64,000 nucleotides of DNA from Pseudomonadota bacterium (GCA_023461075.1 JAEWNY010000028.1:56814-120813), one strand, 5' to 3'. Positions 38,692 to 48,293 are shown, counted from the first letter of the stretch. Made by a program: numbers and translations. Notes: generated by a model from the letters alone, not told the origin.

Positions 38692-39789
38692 CTACTTCGC
38701 CGCCGCAGCGCCTGCGGCCGGTTGTCCGCCAGTCTCGACCTTGCTGCCTTCGCGCACCTTGCCCATGCCTTCGGTGACGACGCGATCGCCCTCGCTCAGG
38801 CCCTTGACCACCTGCACCTTGCCGGGAATGCGCCCGCCGACCTCGATCAGCGCCTTCTCGATGCTGCCATCGGGCCTGATGCGCCAGACGAAGGTTTCCT
38901 CGCCGACCTGCTGCACCGCGATTTCCGGCAACACCAGCGCATCGACCTGGCCGCGCACCAGTTCCACCTCGATCAGCATGCCGGGCTTGAGCGCACGATC
39001 GGGATTGGGGAAATCGGCACGCACCATGGCCGCGCGCGAGGTGGTGTCGATGCGCGGGCCGACCGTCGCCAGCGTGCCGTCGAAGGTCCGTCCCGGCCAG
39101 GTGCCGGCGGCGCCGTGCACGGCCTGTCCCGGCCCGACCCCGGCCAGCTGCGACTCCGGCACCGGGAAATCCACGTACACACGGGAAATGTCGTCGAGCG
39201 TTGCGATCACCGTGCCCGGCGTCACCAGCGCACCCGGCGAGACCTGGCGCAGCCCCATCACCCCGGCGAACGGCGCGCGGATGATGCGGTCGGAGAGGTT
39301 GGCGCGGATCTGCGCGACCTGGGCCTGCGCGGCATCGCGCGTGGCCTTCTGCTGGTCGAACATCGCGCGCGAGATCAGTTGTTGCGACGCCAGTTGCTGC
39401 TGGCGGTTGAACAGCGCATCGGCCTCACGCGCGGTGGCTTCGGCAGCGCGCAACGCAGCCTGTTGCTGGGCGCCGGACAACGTCACCAGCGCGGCACCCC
39501 GGCCCACCACATCGCCATCGGAAAAGTGCACGCGTTGCACGGTCTCGCTGACCTTGGCGGTGACATCGACCGACTCGCGCGCCTTGACGGTGCCGAGCGC
39601 ACGGAGGCTGTCGCTCCACGGTTGCATCCGCACCACTTCGGCGGTGACCGCGACCGGGGCCCCGCCGTCGCGTCCGCCCGGCCTTCCCGCAGGCACCTCG
39701 TCTTTCTTGCCGCAGGCGGCGAGAAGCATCACGGCGGACAGGGCCACGGCGAGTGCCGCCGCCGTCATCGATTCATTGCGCAGCATCAT
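38692..39789 (-). CDS. RND efflux periplasmic adaptor lipoprotein
   Basis: 365 residues. The lipobox LLAAC (lipidated C26) and a Gly/Pro-rich linker are followed by the adaptor core: lipoyl-like half (VTAEVVRMQPWSDSLRALGT), coiled-coil hairpin (about 95-165, AATAREADALFNRQQQLASQ), second lipoyl half and beta-barrel (SDRIIRAPFAGVMG, then VYVDFPVPESQL). It links the inner-membrane pump to an outer-membrane channel. The start at ATG 39789 follows a TACAAT -10 element by six bases with no ribosome site. Two later ATGs (39786, 39768) are possible. Confidence 0.93.
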   Translation of the reverse strand: MMLRNESMTAAALAVALSAVMLLAACGKKDEVPAGRPGGRDGGAPVAVTAEVVRMQPWSDSLRALGTVKARESVDVTAKVSETVQRVHFSDGDVVGRGAALVTLSGAQQQAALRAAEATAREADALFNRQQQLASQQLISRAMFDQQKATRDAAQAQVAQIRANLSDRIIRAPFAGVMGLRQVSPGALVTPGTVIATLDDISRVYVDFPVPESQLAGVGPGQAVHGAAGTWPGRTFDGTLATVGPRIDTTSRAAMVRADFPNPDRALKPGMLIEVELVRGQVDALVLPEIAVQQVGEETFVWRIRPDGSIEKALIEVGGRIPGKVQVVKGLSEGDRVVTEGMGKVREGSKVETGGQPAAGAAAAK

Positions 39790-39795
39790 CCGTGA

Positions 39796-39801
39796 ATTGT
39801 A
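39796..39801 (-). promoter_or_regulatory. -10 element placing the start site on the adaptor ATG
   Basis: TACAAT, then TCACGG and ATG. GTGACG repeats at 39813-39818 and 39825-39830 (plus strand) flank the -35 position and could be a regulator site for the efflux operon. Confidence 0.5.
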
Positions 39802-39882
39802 GGGGCCCCGAAGTGACGCCACATGTGACGAAGGGCATGGCACGCGCCGTCAACCCCTTTACCGCGCATGCGTTACGCCCGA

Positions 39883-39908
39883 TGAAAACGCCGGCGCGAG
39901 GCCGGCGT
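39883..39908 (-). terminator. Intrinsic terminator after fba
   Basis: Read on the minus strand, ACGCCGGCC pairs with GCGCCGGCGT around CTC, followed by TTTTC. It lies 24 bases after the fba stop. Confidence 0.85.
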
Positions 39909-39931
39909 CGGTCTGGCGGATGCGGCTGCGT

Positions 39932-40936
39932 TCAGCCCTGCCACTGGCCCAGTGCGGCCAGGCCATTGTCCTTGGCGCGTGCGTGGACCGTGGCCTGCGC
40001 CTTGTCCCAGTTGCCAGCCATGTCCTCCGACCACAGCTTGAGCGCGGCCTGCTGCATGGCACGTCCGTAGGAGAACGACAGCGGCCACGGGTTCGGGCCG
40101 AGGCGGTTCATCGCGTCCAGATGCGCGGTCGCCGCCTCGTCGCTCTGGCCACCGGAGAGGAACACGATGCCCGGCAGGATCGCAGGCACGGTCGACTTGA
40201 GGCACATCAGGGTCGCTTCAGCGACTTCCTCGACGCTGGCTTGCTCCGAACAGTTCTTGCCCGGCACGACCATCGAGGCCTTGAGGATGGTGCCTTCCAG
40301 CATCACGTTGTGCTGGTACAGCGCATCGAACAGCGAGCGCAGGGTCACTTCGGTGACCTCGTAGCAGGTCTCGATGTCGTGGTCGCCGTCCATCAGCACC
40401 TCGGGCTCGACCATCGGCACCAGGCCCTGCTCCTGGCAGAGCGCGGCATAACGGGCCAGCGCATGGCTGTTGGCCTCGATGCAGGTGCCGGAGGGCATGT
40501 CATCACCGATGGTGATGACCGCGCGCCACTTGGCGAAGCGGGCACCGAGCTTGTAGTACTCGGCCAGGCGCTCGCGCAGGCCGTCCAAGCCCTCGGTCAC
40601 CACCTCGCCGGGGAAGCCGGCCAGCGGATGGGTGCCCTTGTCGACCTTGATGCCCGGGATCATGCCGTTGTCGGCCATGTACCTGGCGAATGGCACGCCT
40701 GACTTGGTGGACTGGCGGATGGTCTCGTCGAACAGGATCGCACCGGACAGGTACTCGTTGGCCTTGGGCGTGGTCAACAGCAGCTCGCGGTAGGCGCGGC
40801 GGTTCTCTTCCGTACATTCGATGCCGACACCATCGAAACGCTTCTTGCAGGTCGCGGAGGATTCGTCGATGGCGATGATGCCCTTGCCCGGGGCGACCAT
40901 CGCGCGGGCGGTTTCGGCAAGCTGTTCGATGCTCAT
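39932..40936 (-). CDS. fba: Class I fructose-bisphosphate aldolase
   Basis: Cleaves fructose 1,6-bisphosphate in glycolysis, or forms it in gluconeogenesis, through a Schiff-base lysine. 334 residues of the animal-type class I form: GKGIIAIDESSATCKKRFDG, VDKGTHPLAGFPGE, VPMVEPEVLMDGDHD, MLEGTILKASMVVPGK (Schiff-base lysine region) and VFLSGGQSDEAATAHL. Class II is more usual in bacteria. The start at 40936 is chosen because the longer frame begins inside the promoter. pyk lies upstream on the same strand, separated by 82 bases with a TATAAT promoter. Confidence 0.95.
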   Translation of the reverse strand: MSIEQLAETARAMVAPGKGIIAIDESSATCKKRFDGVGIECTEENRRAYRELLLTTPKANEYLSGAILFDETIRQSTKSGVPFARYMADNGMIPGIKVDKGTHPLAGFPGEVVTEGLDGLRERLAEYYKLGARFAKWRAVITIGDDMPSGTCIEANSHALARYAALCQEQGLVPMVEPEVLMDGDHDIETCYEVTEVTLRSLFDALYQHNVMLEGTILKASMVVPGKNCSEQASVEEVAEATLMCLKSTVPAILPGIVFLSGGQSDEAATAHLDAMNRLGPNPWPLSFSYGRAMQQAALKLWSEDMAGNWDKAQATVHARAKDNGLAALGQWQG

Positions 40937-40963
40937 GCGGCTTCCAGTGGCGGGAAAACCGCG

Positions 40964-40969
40964 ATTATA
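40964..40969 (-). promoter_or_regulatory. Promoter -10 of fba (TATAAT)
   Basis: A perfect TATAAT with transcription expected near 40957, about 20 bases before the ATG. The dyad at 40985-41000 covers the -35 position. Confidence 0.65.
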
Positions 40970-40984
40970 ACTGCTGATGGCGTA

Positions 40985-41000
40985 CTGAAATCGTTTGCAG
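40985..41000 (-). promoter_or_regulatory. LacI-type operator candidate upstream of fba
   Basis: CTGAAATCGTTTGCAG is an imperfect dyad centred on CG (CTGnAAnCG-nTTnCAG), the layout of LacI/Cra-family sites. The first 11 bases are identical to a site upstream of gap (46007-46017). Confidence 0.4.
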
Positions 41001-41018
41001 GCGGCTCGATATCGCGTC

Positions 41019-42485
41019 TCAGAGTTCGCCCAGCCCGCACGCCACGCCACCCTCGCCCACCTCCATCAGGCGCAGCGTGTTGGTGGCGCCGTGTTGCTGC
41101 ATGGTGTCGCCGCTGGTGAAGATCACCCGCTCGCCCACCTGCAGGGTGCCGAGGTCGTGCAGGCGCTTGATCGCGCTGACCGCGGCATCGCGCGGGGCCA
41201 GGCCGCGGCTGTCGAAATCGATGGGGAAGACATCGCGCATCAGGCCCATGCGCCGGCGTGCATCGGCATGCCGGGTAAAGGCATAGATCGGCACCGGCGA
41301 GCGGAACCGCGACAGGTAGCGCGCAGTGCCGCCGGACTCGGTCATCGCGATGATCGCGGCGACATCGATGTGCTCGGCCAGGAACATCGTCGCCATCGCG
41401 ATCGCATGGTCGGCGCGGGTCAACCCACGCTGGGCGGCCTCGTAGTCGGTATCGCGGTCGAACTGCTTCTCCGCACCGATGCAGATCCGCGCCATCGCCT
41501 GCACCGCCAGCACCGGATAACTGCCGGCCGCGGTTTCCTGGGAGAGCATCACCGCGTCGGTACCGTCGATCACGGCGTTGGCCACGTCCAGCACTTCGGC
41601 GCGGGTCGGCATCGGGCTTGCCACCATCGACTGCAGCATCTGCGTCGCGGTGATCACCACCTTGTTGCGCTGCACGGAGCGCTCGATGATCTTCTTCTGC
41701 AGGCCGGGCAACTCGGCATCGCCGATCTCCACGCCCAGATCACCGCGCGCCACCATCACCACGTCACTGGCATCGATGATTTCGTCAAGGTTCTCGATGG
41801 CCTCGGCACGCTCGATCTTCGAGACCAGCGCGGCGTTGCTGCCGTGCGATTTCGCCGTCCGTCGCGCTTCCTCCATGTCGGCGGCGTTGCGGCAGAACGA
41901 GACGGCGATGAAGTCCACGCCGATCTGCGCGGCGATGCCGATCAGCTCGCGATCACGCTCGGTGATGGCGCCGAGCGACAGGCCGCCGCCCTGCTTGTTC
42001 AGGCCCTTGCGGTCTGACAGCACGCTGTCGTTGAGCACGCGGGTCACGATGCGCTCGCCTTCCACCGCCTCGACCTTGAGTTGCACCATGCCGTCATCGA
42101 GCAGCAGCACGTCGCCGGCAGAGACATCGCCCGGCAGCCCGAGATAGCTGACGCCGACCTGCGAGGCATCGCCCGGTTCGGGGTTCTCGCGTGCGACAAG
42201 GTCGAATCGTTCGCCGGTCTTCAACGCCACCTTGCCCTCCGCGAATCGCTCGACGCGGATCTTCGGGCCCGGCAGGTCGGCCAGGATGCCGATCTCGCGG
42301 CCTGCACGTTGCGCCGCTTCGCGCAAGTCGTGCGCGCGCTTCACCTGCGCCGCTGGATCGCCGTGCGAAAAGTTCAGGCGCACGCAATCCACGCCAGCGG
42401 CCATCAGTTCATCGAGCACGCCGGGCGCGTCGGTGGCGGGGCCCAGCGTGGCCAGGATGCGGGTGCGGCGGCGATGCTCGGTCAT
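41019..42485 (-). CDS. pyk: Pyruvate kinase
   Basis: Last step of glycolysis, phosphoenolpyruvate to pyruvate with ATP. 488 residues in three domains: the TIM barrel with VRLNFSHG and MVARGDLGVEIG (catalytic/metal region), a B domain lid (about 70-165), and a C-terminal allosteric domain (about 350-488, ESGGTARYLSRFRSPVPIYA and GDTMQQHGATNTLRLMEVG). It resembles the E. coli PykA-type enzymes. It lies between fba and the HAD phosphatase, all on one strand. A site near 42558-42571 resembles the zwf palindrome. Confidence 0.97.
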   Translation of the reverse strand: MTEHRRRTRILATLGPATDAPGVLDELMAAGVDCVRLNFSHGDPAAQVKRAHDLREAAQRAGREIGILADLPGPKIRVERFAEGKVALKTGERFDLVARENPEPGDASQVGVSYLGLPGDVSAGDVLLLDDGMVQLKVEAVEGERIVTRVLNDSVLSDRKGLNKQGGGLSLGAITERDRELIGIAAQIGVDFIAVSFCRNAADMEEARRTAKSHGSNAALVSKIERAEAIENLDEIIDASDVVMVARGDLGVEIGDAELPGLQKKIIERSVQRNKVVITATQMLQSMVASPMPTRAEVLDVANAVIDGTDAVMLSQETAAGSYPVLAVQAMARICIGAEKQFDRDTDYEAAQRGLTRADHAIAMATMFLAEHIDVAAIIAMTESGGTARYLSRFRSPVPIYAFTRHADARRRMGLMRDVFPIDFDSRGLAPRDAAVSAIKRLHDLGTLQVGERVIFTSGDTMQQHGATNTLRLMEVGEGGVACGLGEL

Positions 42486-42551
42486 GCGTTCCTCCAGTCT
42501 GCGCCGAACCTAGCACGGCGAGGCAGGCGCCATGCAGTGCCGAAGCGAAAC

Positions 42552-43184
42552 TTACGATGACAACGATTGCAGCAATGCGTGCGGTGTCTCGACAAGGACA
42601 TCCGCACCCGCATGTTCCAGCTCGTCACGACTGCCGAAGCCCCAGAGCACGCCGACACCCCGCATGGCATGCGATTTCGCGCCCTCGATGTCCATGCGGC
42701 GGTCGCCGATCATCGTGCACGCGCTGGCGGCGACATCGAGCCGCTCCAGTGCCTCGGCGATCAGCTCCGGCTTGTGGCTCAACCGGCCATCCGCGCTCGC
42801 GCCGATCACGTCCTCGAAAAGCTGGCCAAACGGCAGCTCGTTGATGATGCGCCGCGCCTGCGGTTCATTCTTGGCGGTGACGACGCCCATGCGATGCCCG
42901 CTCGCGTGCAACGCGCGAACCGCATCCTCGATGCCATCGAACACGCTGAACTCGCGCACGCCCTCGCGATCGAAACGTTCGTGATAGAACGCTTCGGCAC
43001 GGGCGACATCGGCCCGGTCATCGAACAACTGGCCGAAACTCACCCGCAACGCCGGGCCGATCCAGCCGAGCAGTCTGTCCTGCGGCAGCCCTGGATGCCC
43101 CATCTTCCCAAGCGAATAGGCGATGCAGCGGGTGACGCCGACCGAGGAATCGACCAGCGTGCCGTCGAGGTCGAAGAACAGCAT
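42552..43184 (-). CDS. HAD superfamily phosphatase (phosphoglycolate phosphatase-like)
   Basis: 210 residues. The HAD motifs are present: motif I FFDLDGTLVDS (D5 nucleophile, D7), motif II VVTAKNEPQA, motif III lysine KPELIAEAL, motif IV MIGDRRMDIEGAK. The cap domain is a helical insert (about 15-80). It resembles Gph, or 5'-nucleotidase-type HAD proteins. It starts at the last base of the pgk stop (TGATG), so it is translated together with pgk. Phosphoglycolate, or a glycolytic by-product (metabolite repair), is a reasonable substrate by context. Confidence 0.86.
   Translation of the reverse strand: MLFFDLDGTLVDSSVGVTRCIAYSLGKMGHPGLPQDRLLGWIGPALRVSFGQLFDDRADVARAEAFYHERFDREGVREFSVFDGIEDAVRALHASGHRMGVVTAKNEPQARRIINELPFGQLFEDVIGASADGRLSHKPELIAEALERLDVAASACTMIGDRRMDIEGAKSHAMRGVGVLWGFGSRDELEHAGADVLVETPHALLQSLSS
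42558..42571 (-). promoter_or_regulatory. Partial LacI-type half-site upstream of pyk
   Basis: TGACAACGATTGCA, 73-86 bases before pyk and inside the last codons of the HAD gene. Its first eight bases match the zwf palindrome TGACAACGTTGTCA. As it lies in coding sequence it could be chance. Confidence 0.25.
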
Positions 43185-44359
43185 CAGCCGGCGCGCGCCT
43201 TCAGCGCCGCCACCGCAGGCAGTTCCTTGCCCTCAAGGAATTCCAGGAACGCGCCGCCGCCCGTAGAGATGTACGACACGTCATCCTGGATGCCGTACTT
43301 GTCCACTGCCGCCAGCGTGTCGCCACCGCCGGCGATCGAGAACGCGGGTGAGGAAGCAATGGCGCGCGCCATCGCCTCGGTGCCCTTGCCGAAGGCATCG
43401 AACTCGAACACCCCGACCGGGCCGTTCCAGACCACGGTGCCGGCTTTGGCGATCAGCGCGGCGTAGCGCTCGGCGGTCTGCGACCCGATGTCGAGGATCA
43501 TGTCGCCCTCGCCCACCGCATCGATCGGCTTCACCGTGGCCGGCGCATCGGCCTTGAATTCCGGCGCGACCACCACGTCGACCGGGAGTGGAATTTCTGC
43601 ACCGCGCGACTTGGCATCAGCCATGATCTTCTTCGCCGTTTCGATGAGATCCATCTCCACCAGCGACTTGCCGACGCCGTGTCCCATCGCCGCGATGAAG
43701 GTATTCGCAATCCCGCCGCCGACGATCAGCTGGTCCACCTTGCCGACCAGCGAGCCGAGCAATGCAAGCTTGGTGCTGACCTTGCTGCCGGCGACGATCG
43801 CCAACAGCGGGCGCGCCGGACTGTCCAGTGCCTTGTCCAGCGCGTCGAGCTCGGCCATCAACAGCGGGCCACCCGCCGCCTGCTTGGCGTGGCGAATCAC
43901 GCCATGGGTGGACGCCTGCGCGCGATGCGCGGTGCCGAAGGCGTCCATGACGAAGACATCGGCAAGCGCGGCATATTTCTTCGATAAGGCTTCATCGTCC
44001 TTACCCTCGCCGATGTTCATGCGGCAGTTCTCCAGCAACACCAGCTGGCCGGGCGCGACCTCGACACCATCGACCCAATCCTTCACCAACGGGACATCCC
44101 GGCCCATCAGTTCGGACAGGCGCCTGGCCACGGGGCTGAGGGAATCGGCCTCGCTCCACTCGCCCTCCTTCGGCCGACCCAGGTGCGACATCACCATCAC
44201 CGCGGCACCGGCATCCAGCGCGGCCTTGAGGGTCGGGATCGAGGCGGTGATGCGCTGGTCCGAAGTGACCTTGCCATCCTCGACCGGGACGTTGAGGTCC
44301 TGGCGGATCAGCACGCGCTTGCCGGCGAGATCCAGGTCGGTCATGCGGGTAATGGACAT
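43184..44359 (-). CDS. pgk: Phosphoglycerate kinase
   Basis: Makes ATP from 1,3-bisphosphoglycerate. 391 residues. It starts [20 protein letters not shown] and has [37 protein letters not shown], and the nucleotide-binding [11 protein letters not shown] and [12 protein letters not shown]. The start at 44359 matches the E. coli Pgk N-terminus and has a TGGAGCG ribosome site; the longer frame is unlikely. The HAD gene downstream is coupled. gap is separated from it by the truncated-haemoglobin gene. Confidence 0.97.
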   Translation of the reverse strand: MSITRMTDLDLAGKRVLIRQDLNVPVEDGKVTSDQRITASIPTLKAALDAGAAVMVMSHLGRPKEGEWSEADSLSPVARRLSELMGRDVPLVKDWVDGVEVAPGQLVLLENCRMNIGEGKDDEALSKKYAALADVFVMDAFGTAHRAQASTHGVIRHAKQAAGGPLLMAELDALDKALDSPARPLLAIVAGSKVSTKLALLGSLVGKVDQLIVGGGIANTFIAAMGHGVGKSLVEMDLIETAKKIMADAKSRGAEIPLPVDVVVAPEFKADAPATVKPIDAVGEGDMILDIGSQTAERYAALIAKAGTVVWNGPVGVFEFDAFGKGTEAMARAIASSPAFSIAGGGDTLAAVDKYGIQDDVSYISTGGGAFLEFLEGKELPAVAALKARAG

Positions 44360-44432
44360 GCGCGGGCGCTCCAGTCGATGGGAAACGCCTATTGTCGTTC
44401 GCGTGCCGGGCCGGTTCAAACCCGCCGCGGCT

Positions 44433-44849
44433 TCAATACCCCGGATGGATCGGCAGTGGCCGGGTGCGGTCCAGGCCCAACCCGTATTTCAGGCTTTGGG
44501 CGATGCGTTGGGCGTAGGCGTAGAGGACCTGCGCCTTGTCCTCACCCAGCTCCGTGCGCGCGGTCTCCAGCCACAGGTGCAGCCAGTGGCCGAAGTGAGC
44601 CTCGATTATCGGATGCGGGCGATGCGCAGCCATCGGGTTGCCGCGGTATTCGCGCGTACCCAGTGCAACCGACGCCCAGAACCGCACCAGCGTCGCCTTG
44701 TGCTCAGGCCAGTCGTGCACCGCGGGGTTGAAGATCGGCCCGAGGACGGCATCGACCTGCACCTTGTCGTAGAACGCATCGACCAGATGGACGATGTCGT
44801 CGCGGCAGAGTGCATTCGATGACGGCTGGGCTTCGGGCGTTTCACTCAT
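44433..44849 (-). CDS. Group III truncated haemoglobin
   Basis: 138 residues with the group III (Ctb-like) pattern: [34 protein letters not shown] and the proximal histidine in [11 protein letters not shown] (H85). These haems bind O2 or NO, and some members (Campylobacter Ctb) work in nitrosative stress. The gene lies between pgk and gap on the same strand. No Shine-Dalgarno sequence precedes the ATG; GACAAT lies exactly six bases ahead, so a leaderless transcript is possible. It is about 1.2 kb from the FNR box. Confidence 0.88.
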   Translation of the reverse strand: MSETPEAQPSSNALCRDDIVHLVDAFYDKVQVDAVLGPIFNPAVHDWPEHKATLVRFWASVALGTREYRGNPMAAHRPHPIIEAHFGHWLHLWLETARTELGEDKAQVLYAYAQRIAQSLKYGLGLDRTRPLPIHPGY

Positions 44850-44855
44850 GCCGGC

Positions 44856-44861
44856 ATTGTC
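44856..44861 (-). promoter_or_regulatory. -10 element placing the start site on the truncated-haemoglobin ATG
   Basis: GACAAT, six bases, then ATG. The -35 match is poor. Confidence 0.35.
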
Positions 44862-44904
44862 GGTCGCGCGGGCTGTCGGGTCGCTGACTTCCATCAAGCA
44901 TCAG

Positions 44905-44931
44905 AAGGAAGCCCCGCACGCGGCGGGGCTT
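44905..44931 (-). terminator. Terminator after gap
   Basis: On the minus strand AAGCCCCGC pairs with GCGGGGCTT around CGCGT, followed by CCTTCT. It lies about 24 bases after the gap stop. On the plus strand it is followed by TTTTCT. Confidence 0.8.
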
Positions 44932-44954
44932 TTCTATTGAGATGCGGCTTCGGC

Positions 44955-46017
<1,063 letters not shown>

Positions 46018-46057
46018 CGGGGCTTCTCGCCCCTATTCAGCTAAATTTAACGAAATA

Positions 46058-46071
46058 TTGATAATTATCAA
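46058..46071 (+). promoter_or_regulatory. Perfect FNR-type box before ompW
   Basis: TTGATAATTATCAA is a perfect 14-bp palindrome equal to the FNR consensus TTGAT-N4-ATCAA. Its centre is 41.5 bases before a start predicted from GAGAAT at 46094-46099, the classic class II activator position. E. coli ompW is also controlled by FNR. It lies in an AT-rich stretch (46035-46080) of an otherwise GC-rich window. Confidence 0.75.
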
Positions 46072-46137
46072 ACGACTGTTTCAAACCCGAGCCGAGAATT
46101 CCCCTGTCCGGTTCATCCATCCCATCAGGAGAATTCC

Positions 46138-46758
46138 ATGATCCGCAAGCTCGCCCCGCTGGCCGCCGCCATCGCCCTCCTCGTCGCCCCGACCGCGTTC
46201 GCGCAATCCAAGGGTGACTTCACCGTCGGCATCGGTGGCCACAACGTCAAGCCTACGTCCGACAACGGCGCCTTGGCCGGCGGCACGCTGCCCGTCGAAG
46301 TCGGCGACAACGTCCGCCCGACCATCACCGGCGAGTACTTCATCGCCGACAACCTGGGCTTAGAGGTCATTGCCGCCCTGCCCTTCAAGCATGACATCGA
46401 CATCAAGGGGCTAGGCCGCATCGGCGAGACCAAGCACCTGCCGCCGACCGTCAGCCTGCAGTATCACTTCGGCGCACCCGACGCGACCGTCAAGCCGTTC
46501 GTCGGCGCCGGCGTCAACTACACCTGGTTCTACAGCGAGAAGACCGAGGGTCCGCTGGCCGGCACCGAGTTGAAGCTGTCCAACTCGTGGGGCGCCGCCC
46601 TGCACGCCGGTATCGATTTCAAGGTCGGCAACGGCGCGATCCGCATCGATGCGCGCAAGATCGACATCGACACCGATGCGCGCCTGAACGGCACCAAGCT
46701 CGGCACCGTCAACATCGACCCGATCGTGTACGGTGCTGCCTACGTGATCAAGTTCTGA
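46138..46758 (+). CDS. ompW: Outer-membrane protein OmpW
   Basis: 206 residues. A signal peptide (AAAIALLVAPTAFAQ) is followed by an eight-stranded barrel: GDFTVGIGGHNVKP, RPTITGEYFIADNLGLEVIA, LPPTVSLQYHFG, PFVGAGVNYTWFY, and a C-terminal strand ending YVIKF with terminal phenylalanine. OmpW forms a small hydrophobic channel and is induced under low oxygen in enterics. It has an AGGAG ribosome site. The FNR box about 73 bases upstream predicts anaerobic induction here. A terminator follows. Confidence 0.95.
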   Translation: MIRKLAPLAAAIALLVAPTAFAQSKGDFTVGIGGHNVKPTSDNGALAGGTLPVEVGDNVRPTITGEYFIADNLGLEVIAALPFKHDIDIKGLGRIGETKHLPPTVSLQYHFGAPDATVKPFVGAGVNYTWFYSEKTEGPLAGTELKLSNSWGAALHAGIDFKVGNGAIRIDARKIDIDTDARLNGTKLGTVNIDPIVYGAAYVIKF

Positions 46759-46783
46759 TCGAAGCGACATCGCGATCGACTCC

Positions 46784-46820
46784 AGGCCATGCCGGTATCC
46801 TGCCGGCATGGCCTTTTCAT
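46784..46820 (+). terminator. Intrinsic terminator after ompW
   Basis: GGCCATGCCGG pairs with CCGGCATGGCC around TATCCT-type loop bases, followed by TTTTCATTT. The ATG of the next gene and its -10-like TATCCT (46796-46801) lie inside the hairpin. Confidence 0.85.
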
Positions 46821-47647
46821 TTGCGGCGACTCCATTGACAGCGAAGATATGGCGATGCGGCTTCATCGCGCTGGTGTTGCTGTGCACCGCGCTGCCCGCC
46901 TTCGGCTGGGGGCCGCAGGGGCATCGCCTGGTCGCCCGGCTGGCCGATCAGGAACTGACGCCCGCTTCCCGCGCCGAGGTTGCGCGTCTGCTTGCGGGTG
47001 AGTCTGACCCGACGCTGGCCGGCGTCGCCAACTGGGCCGACGACATCCGCGACAACGATGCCGCCTTGTACAGGCGCACCGCGCGCTGGCATTTCGTCAA
47101 CATCGCCGAACGCGGCTGCAACTACCAGGCACGACGCGATTGCCGCGGCGACGATTGCGTGGTCGAGGCGATCCGCCGCCAGGCCGCCATCCTTGTCGAT
47201 CGTCGCCAACCGCTGGCCGCGCGCCGTGATGCGCTCAAGTTCGTCGTGCACTTCGTCGGCGATGTGCACCAGCCGCTGCACGCCGGTTACGCGCGCGACC
47301 GCGGCGGCAACGACACGCAGATCAGCGACGACGGCTTCGGCACCAACCTGCATGCGCTCTGGGACAGCCGCTTGGTGTATCGCCAGCGCATGGGCGATGA
47401 CCGCTACGTCGATGCACTTGCTGGCAAGCCGATGGTCGTCGAGTTGCTGCGCAAGCCGTTGCCTCCACCCGCCGCGGAATGGGCCGAGGCGTCGTGTGCG
47501 ATCGTGCTGCAACCGGGCTTCTACCCGGCCCGACCGGCGCTGGAACGCGGCTATTACGCCAACTGGACGCCCACTGTCGAGGCGCAACTCAAGCGTGCCG
47601 GCGCACGGCTTGCACAGTTGTTGAACGCGGCGTTGCCGGCGCGCTGA
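46808..47647 (+). CDS. S1/P1-type nuclease
   Basis: 279 residues. A signal peptide (FIALVLLCTALPAFG) is cut before W34, the N-terminal tryptophan that is a zinc ligand in this family (GWGPQGHRLVARLA). Further ligands are in NWADDIRDND, WHFVNIAERGCNY, FVVHFVGDVHQPLHAGYARDRGGND and GTNLHALWDS. These are trinuclear-zinc nucleases that cut single-stranded nucleic acids at the cell surface or in the periplasm. The ATG lies in the ompW terminator, six bases after TATCCT with no ribosome site, which suggests a leaderless message. A TTG at 46835 is an alternative. Confidence 0.88.
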   Translation: MAFSFAATPLTAKIWRCGFIALVLLCTALPAFGWGPQGHRLVARLADQELTPASRAEVARLLAGESDPTLAGVANWADDIRDNDAALYRRTARWHFVNIAERGCNYQARRDCRGDDCVVEAIRRQAAILVDRRQPLAARRDALKFVVHFVGDVHQPLHAGYARDRGGNDTQISDDGFGTNLHALWDSRLVYRQRMGDDRYVDALAGKPMVVELLRKPLPPPAAEWAEASCAIVLQPGFYPARPALERGYYANWTPTVEAQLKRAGARLAQLLNAALPAR

Positions 47648-47660
47648 ACCCGCGGCGCGA

Positions 47661-48191
47661 TCAATCCTCCGCCAGTGCCTCGCGCACCGCAGCCTCGGTG
47701 CTCTTCATCCCCGCCTTGCGACCGAACTCCAGCGCCTGTGCCTCGCCCATGCCTTCATGCCGTGCCGCCATCAAGGCCAGCAGGCCGCCGGCACGGTTCG
47801 CCGACGCGCAATGCACCAGCACCGGCCGGCCATTCGCGCTGGCGATCGCCTCGTGCAGCTTGCGGGCGTTGTCCGCGGTGATCGAGGCGCCATCCGCGAC
47901 CGGGATTTCGACATAGTCCATGCCGGCGGCGCGCACCTCGGAAGCCTCATCGCGCCCCTGCATTTCGGTTTGCGGACGCAGGTTGATGACAGTGGTGATG
48001 CCGCGTGCGGCAATGGCGCTCCAGTCGGATGCGGCGGGTTGGCCTGCGCTGTAGAGGTTCCCGCGTGGCTGCAGCAGCGGCGTGCTCAGTGATGCGTTGC
48101 TGCCGGTGCTGGCGACCGGTGCATCGGTCGCTGGCGAAACCGAGCAGGCCGACAGGCCAAGCCCCAGGATGATGATTCCGAATCGTCGCAT
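47661..48191 (-). CDS. Lipoprotein phosphatase, tyrosine phosphatase-like
   Basis: 176 residues. A lipobox (GLSAC, lipidated C16) is followed by a phosphatase-like domain (about 40-176): NLYSAGQPAASDWSAIAARG, VINLRPQTEMQGRDEASEVR, YVEIPVADGASITADNARKL and the P-loop VLVHCASANRAGGL. The catalytic loop has C-x4-R spacing, one residue shorter than the usual C-x5-R of protein tyrosine phosphatases. The domain resembles the beta-lactamase-hydrolase-like phosphatase family. The start at 48191 has AGGAGG ahead. Confidence 0.82.
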   Translation of the reverse strand: MRRFGIIILGLGLSACSVSPATDAPVASTGSNASLSTPLLQPRGNLYSAGQPAASDWSAIAARGITTVINLRPQTEMQGRDEASEVRAAGMDYVEIPVADGASITADNARKLHEAIASANGRPVLVHCASANRAGGLLALMAARHEGMGEAQALEFGRKAGMKSTEAAVREALAED

Positions 48192-48251
48192 CGCTGCCTC
48201 CTGTTGGCGCACCGGCCTGAGCCCAGGTGCGCGCGCGGTGTTCTCCTCGCG

Positions 48252-48257
48252 ATTATC
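48252..48257 (-). promoter_or_regulatory. -10 element for the lipoprotein phosphatase
   Basis: GATAAT on the minus strand in GCGATAATCGCG, about 60 bases before the ATG. A perfect palindrome (48294-48307) lies about 40 bases further upstream. Confidence 0.4.
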
Positions 48258-48293
48258 GCGCCGATCGCGTCGACGTCGGGTGTTGACGATGCG

